A stretch of DNA of 64,000 bases. Origin: Flavobacterium sp. ov086. GTDB lineage: Bacteria > Bacteroidota > Bacteroidia > Flavobacteriales > Flavobacteriaceae. Both the position numbers and the translations under genes were made by a program. The stretch spans positions 62,001-126,000 of the forward strand of contig NZ_FZNL01000003.1 of NCBI RefSeq assembly GCF_900187965.1, read 5' to 3'. The notes beneath the pieces were generated by a model that saw only the letters and a list, made by a program, of their open reading frames with translations, made no database searches and was not told the origin of the DNA. Of the stretch, positions 18,130-26,756 are shown in pieces; position 1 is the first letter of the stretch, and the number at the start of each line of letters is the position of its first letter.

Positions 18130-19440
18130 TTAACTTTCTATTTCTACTTCAACAACATCTTTTTCTTCAACAGTATTTTTTATTTCAATAGCATCTTTAA
18201 CTTCAACAGCATCTTTCGTTTTTACCATCTGACTTACTCTCCAGATAAAAAATATACTACAAAGTGTAATTACCGCAATTACATATCCTAAAATATCATA
18301 GTTTTCTAATGGTGAAGTTTTTGTTTTTTGATGCACGATAAATCCGGCACAAACCGCTGCGATTCCGCCGGCAATTTGTTGTAAAGACGAAGATATAGAC
18401 ATATAAGCACCACGATCTTCCAATCCCGGAATAGCAGTATTAAGTGTTGTTGCAGGAATCATACGACTCATGATTCCCATAAACAAAATCATATTAATCA
18501 CTACGATTTCCCAAAGCGGAATTGGATTTAAGTTCGTATAAATCAAAATCATAATGATAGAAAGTATTGAACCTGCAGCAAACAATTTGAACTTGCTTAC
18601 TTTATCACTTAATTTACCAACCAACGGCATTATAAAAAGAACCGAAAGTCCGGTAAAGAAAAATACCATAGGCAATTCGAGTTGGCTAATATGAATATTA
18701 TTCACTAAAAATGCGCTCCCAAAAGGCTGTAACATAAAACCTCCAACCGAAAGAAAAGCAATAGAAGCAAAACCAACCTGATAACGTTTATTGCTCAAAG
18801 TATGCCAAAGATGCAAAAACGGACTTTTGTCTGTTTGTACTTCTAAATGTTTGGTGATGGGCTGCATTTGGGTAATAATTGCAATAAGAATCAAAACTCC
18901 CAGAACGGCAATCATGATAAAAGCCGAATGCCATCCCCAATTGTTGGCAAAATACAATCCAACCGGAATTCCTAAAATTTGACTTGTAGCAAAAGCCATT
19001 TGAATGAATCCCATAACACGTCCTCTTTGGTGAATCACAAATAAATCGGTCACAATTGCCAAAGAAACAGAACCAATTACACCGCCAAAAAGTCCGGTAA
19101 CGATTCTTGCCATCAACAACATCATATAACTTGTTGAAAGTGCACAGAAAACGGTACCAATGATGAATCCGGTATAAAAGAAGATTAAAAGTTTTTTTCT
19201 GTCAAATTTATCAGCAAAACCCGCCGCCATTAATCCAGAGATTCCGGCACTAAAAGCGTAAGCAGAAACCGCAAAACCAAAGTTTGCAGTCGTCATATTC
19301 AGGGTTTTCATTAAAATATCTCCCAGTGGAGAAATAACCATAAAATCAAGTATTACTGTAAATTGCAAAAGCGCTAATATCGCAATAATGATTTTTTGGT
19401 GAGAAGTAAAAGCGGGGCTGTCCCCAGAAGTTTTTTCCAT
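18130..19440 (-). CDS. MFS transporter, DHA1 family
   Basis: A 436-residue inner-membrane transporter with twelve hydrophobic segments. Motif A-like ADKFDRKKLLIFF lies between helices 2 and 3, and GRVMGFIQMAFATSQILGIP gives the helix 5 region (motif C-like) of DHA1 drug/sugar exporters. The C-terminal cytoplasmic tail is unusual: about 28 residues built from repeats of the pattern K-(D/N)-x-(V/I)-E-(V/I/E). It is the last gene of a minus-strand operon behind a TetR regulator and a 75-residue protein, so it is probably an efflux pump under TetR repression. Substrate unknown. Confidence 0.85.
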   Translation of the reverse strand: MEKTSGDSPAFTSHQKIIIAILALLQFTVILDFMVISPLGDILMKTLNMTTANFGFAVSAYAFSAGISGLMAAGFADKFDRKKLLIFFYTGFIIGTVFCALSTSYMMLLMARIVTGLFGGVIGSVSLAIVTDLFVIHQRGRVMGFIQMAFATSQILGIPVGLYFANNWGWHSAFIMIAVLGVLILIAIITQMQPITKHLEVQTDKSPFLHLWHTLSNKRYQVGFASIAFLSVGGFMLQPFGSAFLVNNIHISQLELPMVFFFTGLSVLFIMPLVGKLSDKVSKFKLFAAGSILSIIMILIYTNLNPIPLWEIVVINMILFMGIMSRMIPATTLNTAIPGLEDRGAYMSISSSLQQIAGGIAAVCAGFIVHQKTKTSPLENYDILGYVIAVITLCSIFFIWRVSQMVKTKDAVEVKDAIEIKNTVEEKDVVEVEIES

Positions 19441-19460
19441 ATAAATTGGTTATTTTTTGA

Positions 19461-19688
19461 TTAAGATAATTCCTGGCACTCGTGACCAAATTCATTGATC
19501 ATTTCGATAATGGCGTCAGGTTTCAATACATCCGATACGACGCGAAGCACGCAATCAACATCTTCATGATCGATGCTCCATTGTTGTATGTCCGAATGAT
19601 TATCCAGCGTTCGATGCATATCGCAATCTGGATTGATTTGTTTAATATTTGTTTTGAAAATGTGTATTGTGTTCAAATTCGTTTCCAT
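19461..19688 (-). CDS. small HMA-fold-like protein, function unknown
   Basis: A 75-residue protein lying between the TetR gene (6 bases upstream) and the MFS gene (20 bases downstream). Strand-helix-strand-strand-helix-strand spacing and the phrase WSIDHEDVDCVLRVVS look like the ferredoxin-like fold of heavy-metal-associated domains, but the CxxC metal motif is missing. Cys and His residues are present at other places. It could be a sensor or accessory of the efflux pump. I do not recognise a named family. Confidence 0.7.
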   Translation of the reverse strand: METNLNTIHIFKTNIKQINPDCDMHRTLDNHSDIQQWSIDHEDVDCVLRVVSDVLKPDAIIEMINEFGHECQELS

Positions 19689-19694
19689 AATTTT

Positions 19695-20291
19695 TCATGG
19701 TTTTAGTCCTTTAATTGTACCCTTAAAAGCCTCTTTCATAATCTCCTTGGTAAGTTTAAATGGTTTTCCTCCCATACTCTTACCTTCAGTATGCATATTC
19801 AACAATGTGTATAACGGTCCGTAAGCGACAGACCAGAAAGCTTCAAATGTCATCGGGACCAGTTCTTTATTACGAAGTCCGTTATCCATAAACTCATTCA
19901 TAATCTTTCTAAATTCTGCAAACTCTTTAATAGAAGCCAGAATAGTGTCTGAATGAGGCGAATGTTTAATGATTTCAAAAAATGCAACTTCTTTCGGATA
20001 TTTCATGGTAAAGTTGGCGCGGTTTTCCCACTGTCTCCATAAACCCTCCTCAAATGACATTTCGGACGAAAAATTTTTTACGGTACTGGTAAAAAATTTC
20101 AGCGCGATAATGGCACCTATTTTCTGAATCAAATCATCCTTGTCTTTGTAGTAAATATAGAGCGTGCCAACAGAAATAGAACAGGCCTTCGCCAGCTTGT
20201 TCATACTGAAACCTTGAAACCCGTCACGCACAATTTGGTCAATTGCAGTTTTGATTACCAATTTTTCTTTGTCAACATCTCTTACTCTCAT
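19695..20291 (-). CDS. TetR-family repressor of the MFS operon
   Basis: The start is taken as the ATG at 20291 (MRVRDVDKEK), because the alternative TTG at 20309 lies inside the -7 promoter element (see next feature) and cannot be on the transcript. The 198-residue product has a TetR N-terminal helix-turn-helix (FSMNKLAKACSISVGTLYIY, followed by KDKDDLI) and a helical ligand-binding C-terminal part. It heads an operon with the small protein and the DHA1 exporter and so probably represses its own promoter. A repeated ATGAATGAA element just upstream could be its operator. Confidence 0.85.
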   Translation of the reverse strand: MRVRDVDKEKLVIKTAIDQIVRDGFQGFSMNKLAKACSISVGTLYIYYKDKDDLIQKIGAIIALKFFTSTVKNFSSEMSFEEGLWRQWENRANFTMKYPKEVAFFEIIKHSPHSDTILASIKEFAEFRKIMNEFMDNGLRNKELVPMTFEAFWSVAYGPLYTLLNMHTEGKSMGGKPFKLTKEIMKEAFKGTIKGLKP

Positions 20292-20306
20292 ACTGATTAT
20301 TTTTGG

Positions 20307-20314
20307 CAAAGATA
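20307..20314 (-). promoter_or_regulatory. -7 promoter element of the tetR/MFS operon
   Basis: On the minus strand TATCTTTG matches TAnnTTTG exactly. Transcription would begin about 6 bases further, giving a leader of about 10 bases before the ATG at 20291. This decides the start of the repressor gene. The -33 region is weak (TTC). Confidence 0.6.
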
Positions 20315-20375
20315 AAATAATAAATGAATGAACGTTTTTTTATTATTGATTTTTTTCAGAATAATTTACAACGAC

Positions 20376-20413
20376 AAACCCGACAGTCCCGAGGCTTCGG
20401 GACTGTCGGGTTT
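20376..20413. terminator. 17-bp GC-rich hairpin
   Basis: AAACCCGACAGTCCCGA at 20376-20392 pairs perfectly with 20397-20413 across a GGCT loop. It contains the CCCGAGGCTTCGGG core seen in other dispersed hairpins of the window. It could end transcription of the synthase gene on the minus strand or be a repeat copy. Confidence 0.65.
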
Positions 20414-20451
20414 AAAAATCGGTTCAAACAAAAAATTTACTCCATAAAAAA

Positions 20452-20475
20452 ACTCCTGCTCGGGGGAACAGGAGT
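20452..20475 (-). terminator. terminator of the glycosyltransferase gene
   Basis: ACTCCTG at 20452-20458 pairs with CAGGAGT at 20469-20475. On the minus strand the stem is followed by a run of T (AGTTTTTTTATGG), as expected 45 bases after the gene on that strand ends. Confidence 0.7.
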
Positions 20476-20520
20476 CATAAAAAAACAAATCAAATTTCTA
20501 TTTTTTTAATTACAATTATC

Positions 20521-21975
20521 TTAGACTAAACCTCTTGTCAGCCAGCCTCTTTTATTGGCGGTAACAATGGCGTAGGGTGTGATCCAGAATAAACTGAAGG
20601 TGTAAAAAACACTGTAAGAATACGCCCAAAGCGAATCGGCAAGATTGTATCTTTTAGCATAAAACAACACCGGAAAACTCGATACGATTAAAATCCCCAA
20701 AAGTGTAGAACTTAAAAATAATAGTGGATGCATGGCAATAAAAACAAACATAAAAAGCATAAATGGATATGCCATAACAATTTTTAAAGCTTGGTTGAAC
20801 CATAAAAGTCGGGCACCAAATTTTGAATCTTTTCTAAAATCTGTAAAAACATATTTTGCCATTGCAATGTTCTCACGCACATTACTTCTGCTCCATCTAA
20901 TGAACATTTTGTACAATCCCGTATATTCTTCAGGAACGTTTGTCAATACATACGCATTTCGCTGAAACAATACATGTTGACCTTGTTTCAAAATCATATT
21001 GGTCATTGCACGATCTTCACCAATATCTGATGGTTGTCCCATAAAAGTTTGGTTGATCCATTCGTCCAGACAAGCAAAAACCGAAGTTTTTCTATAAGCT
21101 GCCGCCGCTCCCGGAGTACAAAGAACAGAACCCAATTTACTTTCGGCAGAACGCATGAATTCAAAACTCATCACAAAACTTACATTAAGCATTTTAGGCA
21201 AGATTGCTTTTTTACTGTTCAATACATGAACGTTTCCGGCTACTGCACCACATTTTTCATCCACCACAAACGGACTAACTAAGTTTCTTAAAGTATCTTT
21301 TTTCACGATTGAATCACTATCAACCGTTACAAAAATTTCTCCCATTCCCAGTTCGAATCCACGGTGAAGTGCGTGACGTTTTCCTGCATTTTCAGGTTGC
21401 TGAAAAATAGTCAAACGATCTCCCAGTTTTATTTTGGCTTGTTGCATCCAGTACCAGGTATCGTCTTTACTTCCGTCATCAACAGCTAATATCTCTAATT
21501 TATGCGCCGGAAAATCACTTTCGGCCAAACTCAATAAAGTATCCCAAACCAGTTTTCCTTCGTTATACGCAGGAACGATCACGGTAACAGTTGGCAACAT
21601 TTCATCCGAAACTGATTCGATTGGTTTGTAGTTATAATACAAGTATAAATTATAAAGAAATACTCCTGTTTGAAAGAAAAATAATAATCCTGCCACTATC
21701 AGGAACGGAAGTCCCCAGGAAGAATTCATTCTATCGATCTGAAACTGATCAAAGTCTGCTTGTAAATAATACACCGAGTATGCTCCAACAAACATTAAGG
21801 CAAAGGTGCTCACCAACACAAATAATCCAAACTTACTTTTGGTGCGCTCACTTACTTTTTTTACTGCTGCATTGGAATTGTTAATACGAAAAATGGAACC
21901 ATTTAAGGCGTGTTCGTTATTGCTATTTGAATTTGAAGTATAAAATTGTTCTGATGTTAAGATTTCACTTTTCAT
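20521..21975 (-). CDS. membrane glycosyltransferase family 2 (processive polysaccharide synthase type)
   Basis: A 484-residue protein with two N-terminal membrane helices (about 50-70 and 90-115), a cytoplasmic GT-A domain and three or four C-terminal membrane helices. The GT2 catalytic residues are visible: D166-D167 in VDDGSKDDT, the DxD pair D219/D221 in TVDSDS, the general base in GEDRAMTN (E320-D321), and an R-W pair (R360-W361) in MFIRWSRSN, matching the (Q/R)xxRW motif of processive synthases such as PgaC/IcaA, NodC and HasA. It probably makes and exports a beta-linked HexNAc or hyaluronan-like polymer. No other polysaccharide genes lie beside it, so the polymer cannot be read from context. 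Confidence 0.85.
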   Translation of the reverse strand: MKSEILTSEQFYTSNSNSNNEHALNGSIFRINNSNAAVKKVSERTKSKFGLFVLVSTFALMFVGAYSVYYLQADFDQFQIDRMNSSWGLPFLIVAGLLFFFQTGVFLYNLYLYYNYKPIESVSDEMLPTVTVIVPAYNEGKLVWDTLLSLAESDFPAHKLEILAVDDGSKDDTWYWMQQAKIKLGDRLTIFQQPENAGKRHALHRGFELGMGEIFVTVDSDSIVKKDTLRNLVSPFVVDEKCGAVAGNVHVLNSKKAILPKMLNVSFVMSFEFMRSAESKLGSVLCTPGAAAAYRKTSVFACLDEWINQTFMGQPSDIGEDRAMTNMILKQGQHVLFQRNAYVLTNVPEEYTGLYKMFIRWSRSNVRENIAMAKYVFTDFRKDSKFGARLLWFNQALKIVMAYPFMLFMFVFIAMHPLLFLSSTLLGILIVSSFPVLFYAKRYNLADSLWAYSYSVFYTFSLFWITPYAIVTANKRGWLTRGLV

Positions 21976-22681
21976 ATGACACTACTTTTGATTGCTATGT
22001 ATGGGCTTTTATTTAAAAATGCTTCCCTCCGATTCTATTTTTCTCTATCGGAAAGGATTTCACTTATTCCCATTTTGCAAGCCACGTGCCATAATCACTT
22101 TTTACTGGATTCTAGCGTTTTAGCTTTCTTGAGTAGTTTTTGAGTGTGTAATTATTATACGCTTTAGTATACAGGATACAGATTTTGTTGGTGTTTTGGG
22201 AGGTTTTGAGTTGAGGTTTTGGTGTGCCCGAGGGGCTTGAAGTTTCATTATAACGCTTTCTGAAATTTATTATTGTTACACTGAGTGTCCCGAAGCTTCG
22301 GGAGAAGGATTTTTTTTGAACGCTAGCGATAGCGAATAGGCGAAGCAATTTGGAATTTGGTCCCGAAGCTTCGGGATTAAAATATTGGAATTTCTTTTTT
22401 TCGGAGCAATTTCCAGCCATCCACTATATCTTTTCCTTGCTAAAGGAGCAAGAAAAAGGATGCCGCTTCTATCTGGGCTAGGAAACATTTCATAAGAACC
22501 TTTTTGATTAAACTAAGAACAACATTTACTTCTAAAAAATACACCTATTCTTACTTTTTTATAGCTTTACCTACTAATCTTAACTATTTATTCAATACTT
22601 TAGCAATCAGATTATTTTGTAGCACATCAACAATCTGAGAGTATAAGAATATAGGAACGAATTTTATGGAGGAATAGTATA
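21976..22681. other. 706-base intergenic region with hairpin repeats, no gene
   Basis: No convincing gene. It contains the upstream region of the synthase gene with a CCGAT...ATCGG hairpin near 22033-22052, two CCCGAAGCTTCGGGA palindromes (near 22289 and 22362), and a copy of a roughly 85-base repeat at 22403-22483 that recurs at 23690-23782. Short reading frames here run through these repeats and have no protein-like composition. Confidence 0.6.
22403..22483 (+). repeat. dispersed repeat, left copy flanking rhuM pseudogene
   Basis: The unit runs from GGAGC(A)ATTTCCA through TATATCTTTTCCTTGC to TATCTGGGCTAGG. A related copy in the same orientation lies at 23690-23782, so the broken rhuM gene lies between two direct repeats. 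Confidence 0.65.
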
Positions 22682-23671
22682 ATGAACACGGGAGAAATAC
22701 TTATATATCAAAATCAAGAAGGCAATATTAAAATTGATGTGCGACTTGAAGAAGAAACAGTTTGGTTAACTCAGGCACAACTTTGTGATCTTTTTGTAAA
22801 ATCTAAAGCTACAGTCAGCGAGCATATAAAAAACATTTTTGAAGAAGAAGAATTGAATGAAAATGCAGTTGTTCGGAAATTCCGAACAACTGCATCTGAT
22901 GGTAAAAATTATCAAACTAATTATTATAATCTTGATGTCATAATTTCTGTAGGTTACAGAGTAAAATCACTTCAGGGAACGCAATTTCGTATTTGGGCAA
23001 CCCAGCGATTAAAAGAATATATCGTTAAAGGTTTTACATTAAATGACGATCGTTTTAAATCAGGTAATACCATGAATTACTTTAGCGAATTGCAGCAACG
23101 CATTCGTGAGATCCGAATATCTGAAAAGTTTTTCTACCAAAAAATAAAAGACATTTACACCACAAGTATTGATTATGATGCAAAAGACGAAAAAATAGTT
23201 TCATTTTTCAAAATCGTACAAAACAAATTCCTTTAGGCAATTTCTCAAAACACAGCTGCCGAATTAATATATCGCAGAGTTGATGCTACTTTACCATTGT
23301 TAGGAATGCAATGTTTTGATAAAAAAGAAGCCAAAGCAGTTCTGAAAACAGATGTTAGCATCTCCAAAAATTATCTGAATGAAGACGAAATAAAACTTTT
23401 AGGATTATTGGTAGAGCAATATTTAGCATTTGCGGAGACTATGGCGCAACAGCAAACTCCCATGTATATGAAAGATTGGGCAGAAAGACTTGACAGTATT
23501 TTACAACTCAACGGAAGAGAATTGTTGACGTATACGGGAAAAATTAGTCATCAAATGGCTTTGGATAAATCTACTCTAGAATTTGAAAAATTTAAAGAAA
23601 GCAGAAAAACAATAGAGACCGAACAAAGCTTAAAAGAAATTGAAGCAGATATTAAAAGATTGAAAAAGTAA
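22682..23671 (+). pseudogene. rhuM-type gene broken by an in-frame stop
   Basis: Two reading blocks in the same frame (22682-23236 and 23237-23671) together encode a complete RhuM ('virulence protein') of about 329 residues. The N-terminal part reads GEILIYQNQEGNIKIDVRLE, then LTQAQLCDLFVKSKATVSEH (a helix-turn-helix-like piece). The C-terminal part begins AISQNTAAELIYRRVDAT. The break is a single TAG at 23234-23236, where relatives carry Tyr (NKFHYAI), next to a Leu where they carry His. No frameshift is needed. RhuM proteins are common in restriction-modification islands; their exact job is not known. Suppression or readthrough is possible but unproved. Confidence 0.8.
22863..22895. other. 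33-bp perfect palindrome inside rhuM
   Basis: ATGCAGTTGTTCGGAA at 22863-22878 is exactly the complement of 22880-22895 with one base between. It encodes the conserved part NAVVRKFRTTASDG, so part of it follows from the protein sequence, but the match over 16 bp is longer than coding needs. Confidence 0.75.
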
Positions 23672-23689
23672 TGTTATCAAATAATTTAA

Positions 23690-23782
23690 GGAGCTTTTTC
23701 CACCCTTAAGCCTCCGGACTCTATACCTTTTCCTGCTTAAAGAAAGCAGGAAAAAGAATGCCACTCCTGTCTGGCTTAGGGA
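23690..23782 (+). repeat. dispersed repeat, right copy flanking rhuM pseudogene
   Basis: A direct, diverged copy of 22403-22483 (shared words: TTTTCC.TGCT.AA, AGCAGGAAAAAGAATGCC, TCTGGCTTAGG). It occupies the first part of the 351-base gap before the Fic gene. The rest of that gap holds the Fic promoter and operators. Confidence 0.65.
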
Positions 23783-23910
23783 TATTGTATTTAATAGATA
23801 TTATTGGCATACATTATAAAAATTAATTTACGATATTATGGTTTTCCGTAAAGTCGTTTACTTTTAAAAAACAATATTTGTTTGAGATTAGTAATCCTAT
23901 CTTATTATAA

Positions 23911-24005
23911 AAAACGAGAGTAAAACTTACCTTTGTTAACAAAACGAGAGTAAATTATACATATATTTACACTCGAAACTAAAACAAGAGTATTATTTAC
24001 TTTCG
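23911..24005 (+). promoter_or_regulatory. promoter and triple repeat operator of the Fic gene
   Basis: A -7 element TACCTTTG lies at 23928-23935. Around it are three copies of AAAAC(G/A)AGAGTA, starting near 23911, 23941 and 23981, each followed by a TTTAC-type end. The middle copy is a near-perfect palindrome (CGAGAGTAAAT at 23945 against ATTTACACTCG ending 23975). The Fic protein has a C-terminal winged-helix region, so autoregulation is likely. Confidence 0.7.
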
Positions 24006-24022
24006 TTTAAATCTACAAAAAG

Positions 24023-25117
24023 ATGAGTGAAGAAATAAAATATAATCCCCAAACTCCGTATAACAATCTCCCTTTATTACCACCAAAAGCGGAAATAGAA
24101 AGCACTACAATATTAAAAAAAACAATTGCAGCAAGTAGAGCATTGTCAGAGTTGAAAGGTGCAATTACTAATCTCCCAAATCCTACACTTTTTATTGACA
24201 CAATCAATTTACAAGAAGCACAAGCGAGTTCAGCAATTGAAAACATTATTACGACTCAGGATGAATTATTTAAGGCATCTATAGCTGATAAAAAAAATGA
24301 AGATCATGCTACTAAAGAAGTTATGCATTATAAAGATGCGCTGTGGTATGGTGTAGAGCAAATAAACAAACGCCCAATACTGACAACAAATCTTTTCATT
24401 GCAATAATGCAAATAATAAAAGAAAACCAGTCAGGTATTAGAAATACTCCCGGAACACAATTAACAAATCCTGCAAACGAAACTATAGTTTATACACCTC
24501 CTGAAGGAGAAGAAATTATTAGAGAAAAATTAAAAAACCTTGAAGATTTTATTCATGCCGATGATACAATAGATCCATTGGTAAAAATGGCTATTATACA
24601 TTATCAGTTCGAAGCCATACATCCTTTCTTTGATGGCAATGGTCGTACAGGAAGAATCATTTTATTATTATATCTAAAAATGTCAGGTTTATTAGATTTA
24701 CCGGCTTTATATCTAAGTGATTATATCATACAGCATAAAAATCAATATTATAGCAATCTCAGAAAAGTAACAGAAGAAGGAAACTGGGAAGACTGGATTT
24801 TATATATGCTGGAAATGGTGGAACAAACTGCACTAAAAGGCAGAAAACAAATTGCTGCCATAGAAAACTTAATGACCGAAATGGGTAAAGAAATACAATA
24901 CAAACTACCAAAAGTATACTCAAAAGAACTAATGGAAGAATTGTTTCGATTACCATACACTAAAAGAAACAATCTTGAAAAAGCACGTATAGGAAATTTA
25001 AAAACAGTAGGTAATTATCTAAAAGATCTCGAAGCAAATGGATTTCTAAAAAGCGAAATCGTAGGAAAAGAAAAACTATATCTAAACTTTAAGTTATTAG
25101 AAGTTTTAAAAAAATAA
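24023..25117 (+). CDS. Fic family protein, class II (Fic_N/Fic/winged helix)
   Basis: A 364-residue Fic protein. The N-terminal Fic_N part carries the inhibitory helix S69-S-A-I-E73-N74, the (S/T)xxxE(G/N) motif of class II Fic enzymes, so activity is normally self-blocked. The catalytic loop HPFFDGNGRTGR begins at His200 and is complete, so transfer of AMP from ATP to a target protein hydroxyl is expected. The C-terminal 75 residues look like a winged helix (NLEKARIGNLKTVGNYLKDL), giving DNA binding. It lies just before hsdM in the restriction island. The role may be regulation or an abortive defence response; the target cannot be read from sequence. Confidence 0.88.
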   Translation: MSEEIKYNPQTPYNNLPLLPPKAEIESTTILKKTIAASRALSELKGAITNLPNPTLFIDTINLQEAQASSAIENIITTQDELFKASIADKKNEDHATKEVMHYKDALWYGVEQINKRPILTTNLFIAIMQIIKENQSGIRNTPGTQLTNPANETIVYTPPEGEEIIREKLKNLEDFIHADDTIDPLVKMAIIHYQFEAIHPFFDGNGRTGRIILLLYLKMSGLLDLPALYLSDYIIQHKNQYYSNLRKVTEEGNWEDWILYMLEMVEQTALKGRKQIAAIENLMTEMGKEIQYKLPKVYSKELMEELFRLPYTKRNNLEKARIGNLKTVGNYLKDLEANGFLKSEIVGKEKLYLNFKLLEVLKK

Positions 25118-25164
25118 GAATACGAAAATAATCAGAATGCACGGTATAACACACAATACAAACT

Positions 25165-25172
25165 TACCTTTG
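25165..25172 (+). promoter_or_regulatory. -7 element before hsdM
   Basis: TACCTTTG matches TAnnTTTG and lies 23 bases before the hsdM ATG. It repeats the exact octamer found before the Fic gene. No clear -33 TTG is seen, and the GAGAGTAAA operators are absent here. Confidence 0.55.
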
Positions 25173-25195
25173 CATTTTTAAAATAACAAGAATAC

Positions 25196-26755
25196 ATGAT
25201 CACCGGAGAATTAAAAGCACAAATTGACAAAATCTGGAACGACTTCTGGACAGGCGGAATATCGAATCCCTTAACCGTAATCGAACAGTTTACATACCTT
25301 ATCTTCTTAAAACAATTAGACGACAAACAAATCCTTATCGAAAAAAACGCAAATCTACTTGGCGTGACAACGCAAAAGCATATTTATACCCCAGAACAAA
25401 AAGAATTGCGCTGGAGTAGTTTTAAAGACAAAGATCCTGAAGTGATGTTTGAATTGTTTACCAAACAACAACGACATTTAAATGATGTTACCGTTTTTGA
25501 TTTCATGAAAACGTTGGGTAAAGATGGCGGTGCTTTTACACAATACATCAAAGGAGCTACTTTTATGATTCCTACGGCTAAATTATTAGATCGTGTAGTA
25601 CAGCAAATTGACAAATTGCCGCTTGACAATCGCGATACAAAAGGAGATTTATACGAGTATATGTTAGGCAAAATTGCCGAAGCAGGAACCAACGGACAAT
25701 TCCGTACACCGCGACATATTATTCGTATGATGGTTGAAATGACCAAGCCTCAAAAAGAAGATACTATCTGTGATCCTTCTTGTGGAACGGCGGGGTTCTT
25801 AGTCGCGGCTTCTCAATTTGTACATGAAAAACACGAAGATTGGTTCATGGAGCAAAAATTCAGGGAACATTATAATAAAAATATGTTCAACGGGATTGAA
25901 ATTGACCCGTCGATGATGCGAATTTCGGCAATGAATTTACAATTGCACGGAATGGAAAACCCAACTTTAATTGGAAATTCTGCATTAAGTGAAAGTAACA
26001 ATATTAGCAGCGAATATTCTTTGATTTTGGCAAATCCTCCATTTAAAGGAGCTTTAGATTATGATGAGGTTGAAAGCAGTTTACTAAATGTTACCAAAAC
26101 CAAAAAAACCGAATTACTATTTTTAGCCTTGATTTTACGAATGCTAAAATTAGGCGGTCGTGCAGCAGTTATTGTGCCTGACGGTGTATTGTTTGGTAGC
26201 TCAGGCGCCCACAAAAATATTAGAAAGGAATTGATCGAAAACCAACAACTACAAGCGGTGATTTCGATGCCAAGCGGAGTTTTTAAACCATATGCAGGAG
26301 TTAGTACCGCTATTTTATTTTTTACCAAAACAAATTCCGGAGGTACAGGTAACGTTTGGTTTTATGATATGCAAGCTGATGGTTTTAGTTTGGATGATAA
26401 GCGAAACCCGCAACTATCTGAAGAAATTTTCGAACAATGTTTTGCTAATCCCGAAAGTGTTCTGGATGAAATGAACGGTAAATGTGACATTCCTAATATT
26501 CTACTAGATTGGAAAAAATATAGCGGAAATGTTAAACCGAAAAAAGGCGAAGGACAGGACAAAACCCAAAAATCATTCTTAGTTTCAAAAGCTGATATCG
26601 TTGCTAACGATTATGATTTAAGCATAAACCGATACAAAGAAATTGTTTATGATGAGGTCGTTTACGAAAAGCCACAAACCATTATAGAAGCTATTAAGGA
26701 AATAGATAAAAGACGTCTGGAAGCGATGAAAGATCTAGAAAAAATGTTAGGCTAG
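25196..26755 (+). CDS. hsdM: type I restriction-modification DNA methyltransferase subunit HsdM
   Basis: A 519-residue N6-adenine methyltransferase subunit. It has the HsdM N-terminal helical domain (1 to about 135), then the N6-Mtase domain with SAM motif I (DPSCGTAGFL near 193-202) and the catalytic NPPF at 280-283. Length is normal for HsdM. With HsdS it would methylate the recognition site. It is separated from hsdS by 353 bases that hold tRNA-like fragments in antisense, an unusual gap for genes that are normally joined. A -7 element precedes the gene. Confidence 0.95.
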   Translation: MITGELKAQIDKIWNDFWTGGISNPLTVIEQFTYLIFLKQLDDKQILIEKNANLLGVTTQKHIYTPEQKELRWSSFKDKDPEVMFELFTKQQRHLNDVTVFDFMKTLGKDGGAFTQYIKGATFMIPTAKLLDRVVQQIDKLPLDNRDTKGDLYEYMLGKIAEAGTNGQFRTPRHIIRMMVEMTKPQKEDTICDPSCGTAGFLVAASQFVHEKHEDWFMEQKFREHYNKNMFNGIEIDPSMMRISAMNLQLHGMENPTLIGNSALSESNNISSEYSLILANPPFKGALDYDEVESSLLNVTKTKKTELLFLALILRMLKLGGRAAVIVPDGVLFGSSGAHKNIRKELIENQQLQAVISMPSGVFKPYAGVSTAILFFTKTNSGGTGNVWFYDMQADGFSLDDKRNPQLSEEIFEQCFANPESVLDEMNGKCDIPNILLDWKKYSGNVKPKKGEGQDKTQKSFLVSKADIVANDYDLSINRYKEIVYDEVVYEKPQTIIEAIKEIDKRRLEAMKDLEKMLG

Positions 26756-26756
26756 C

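Noticed and set aside
22112..22488. Minus-strand frames upstream of rhuM
   Set aside because: They run through palindromic repeats (CCCGAAGCTTCGGGA) and have no protein-like character.
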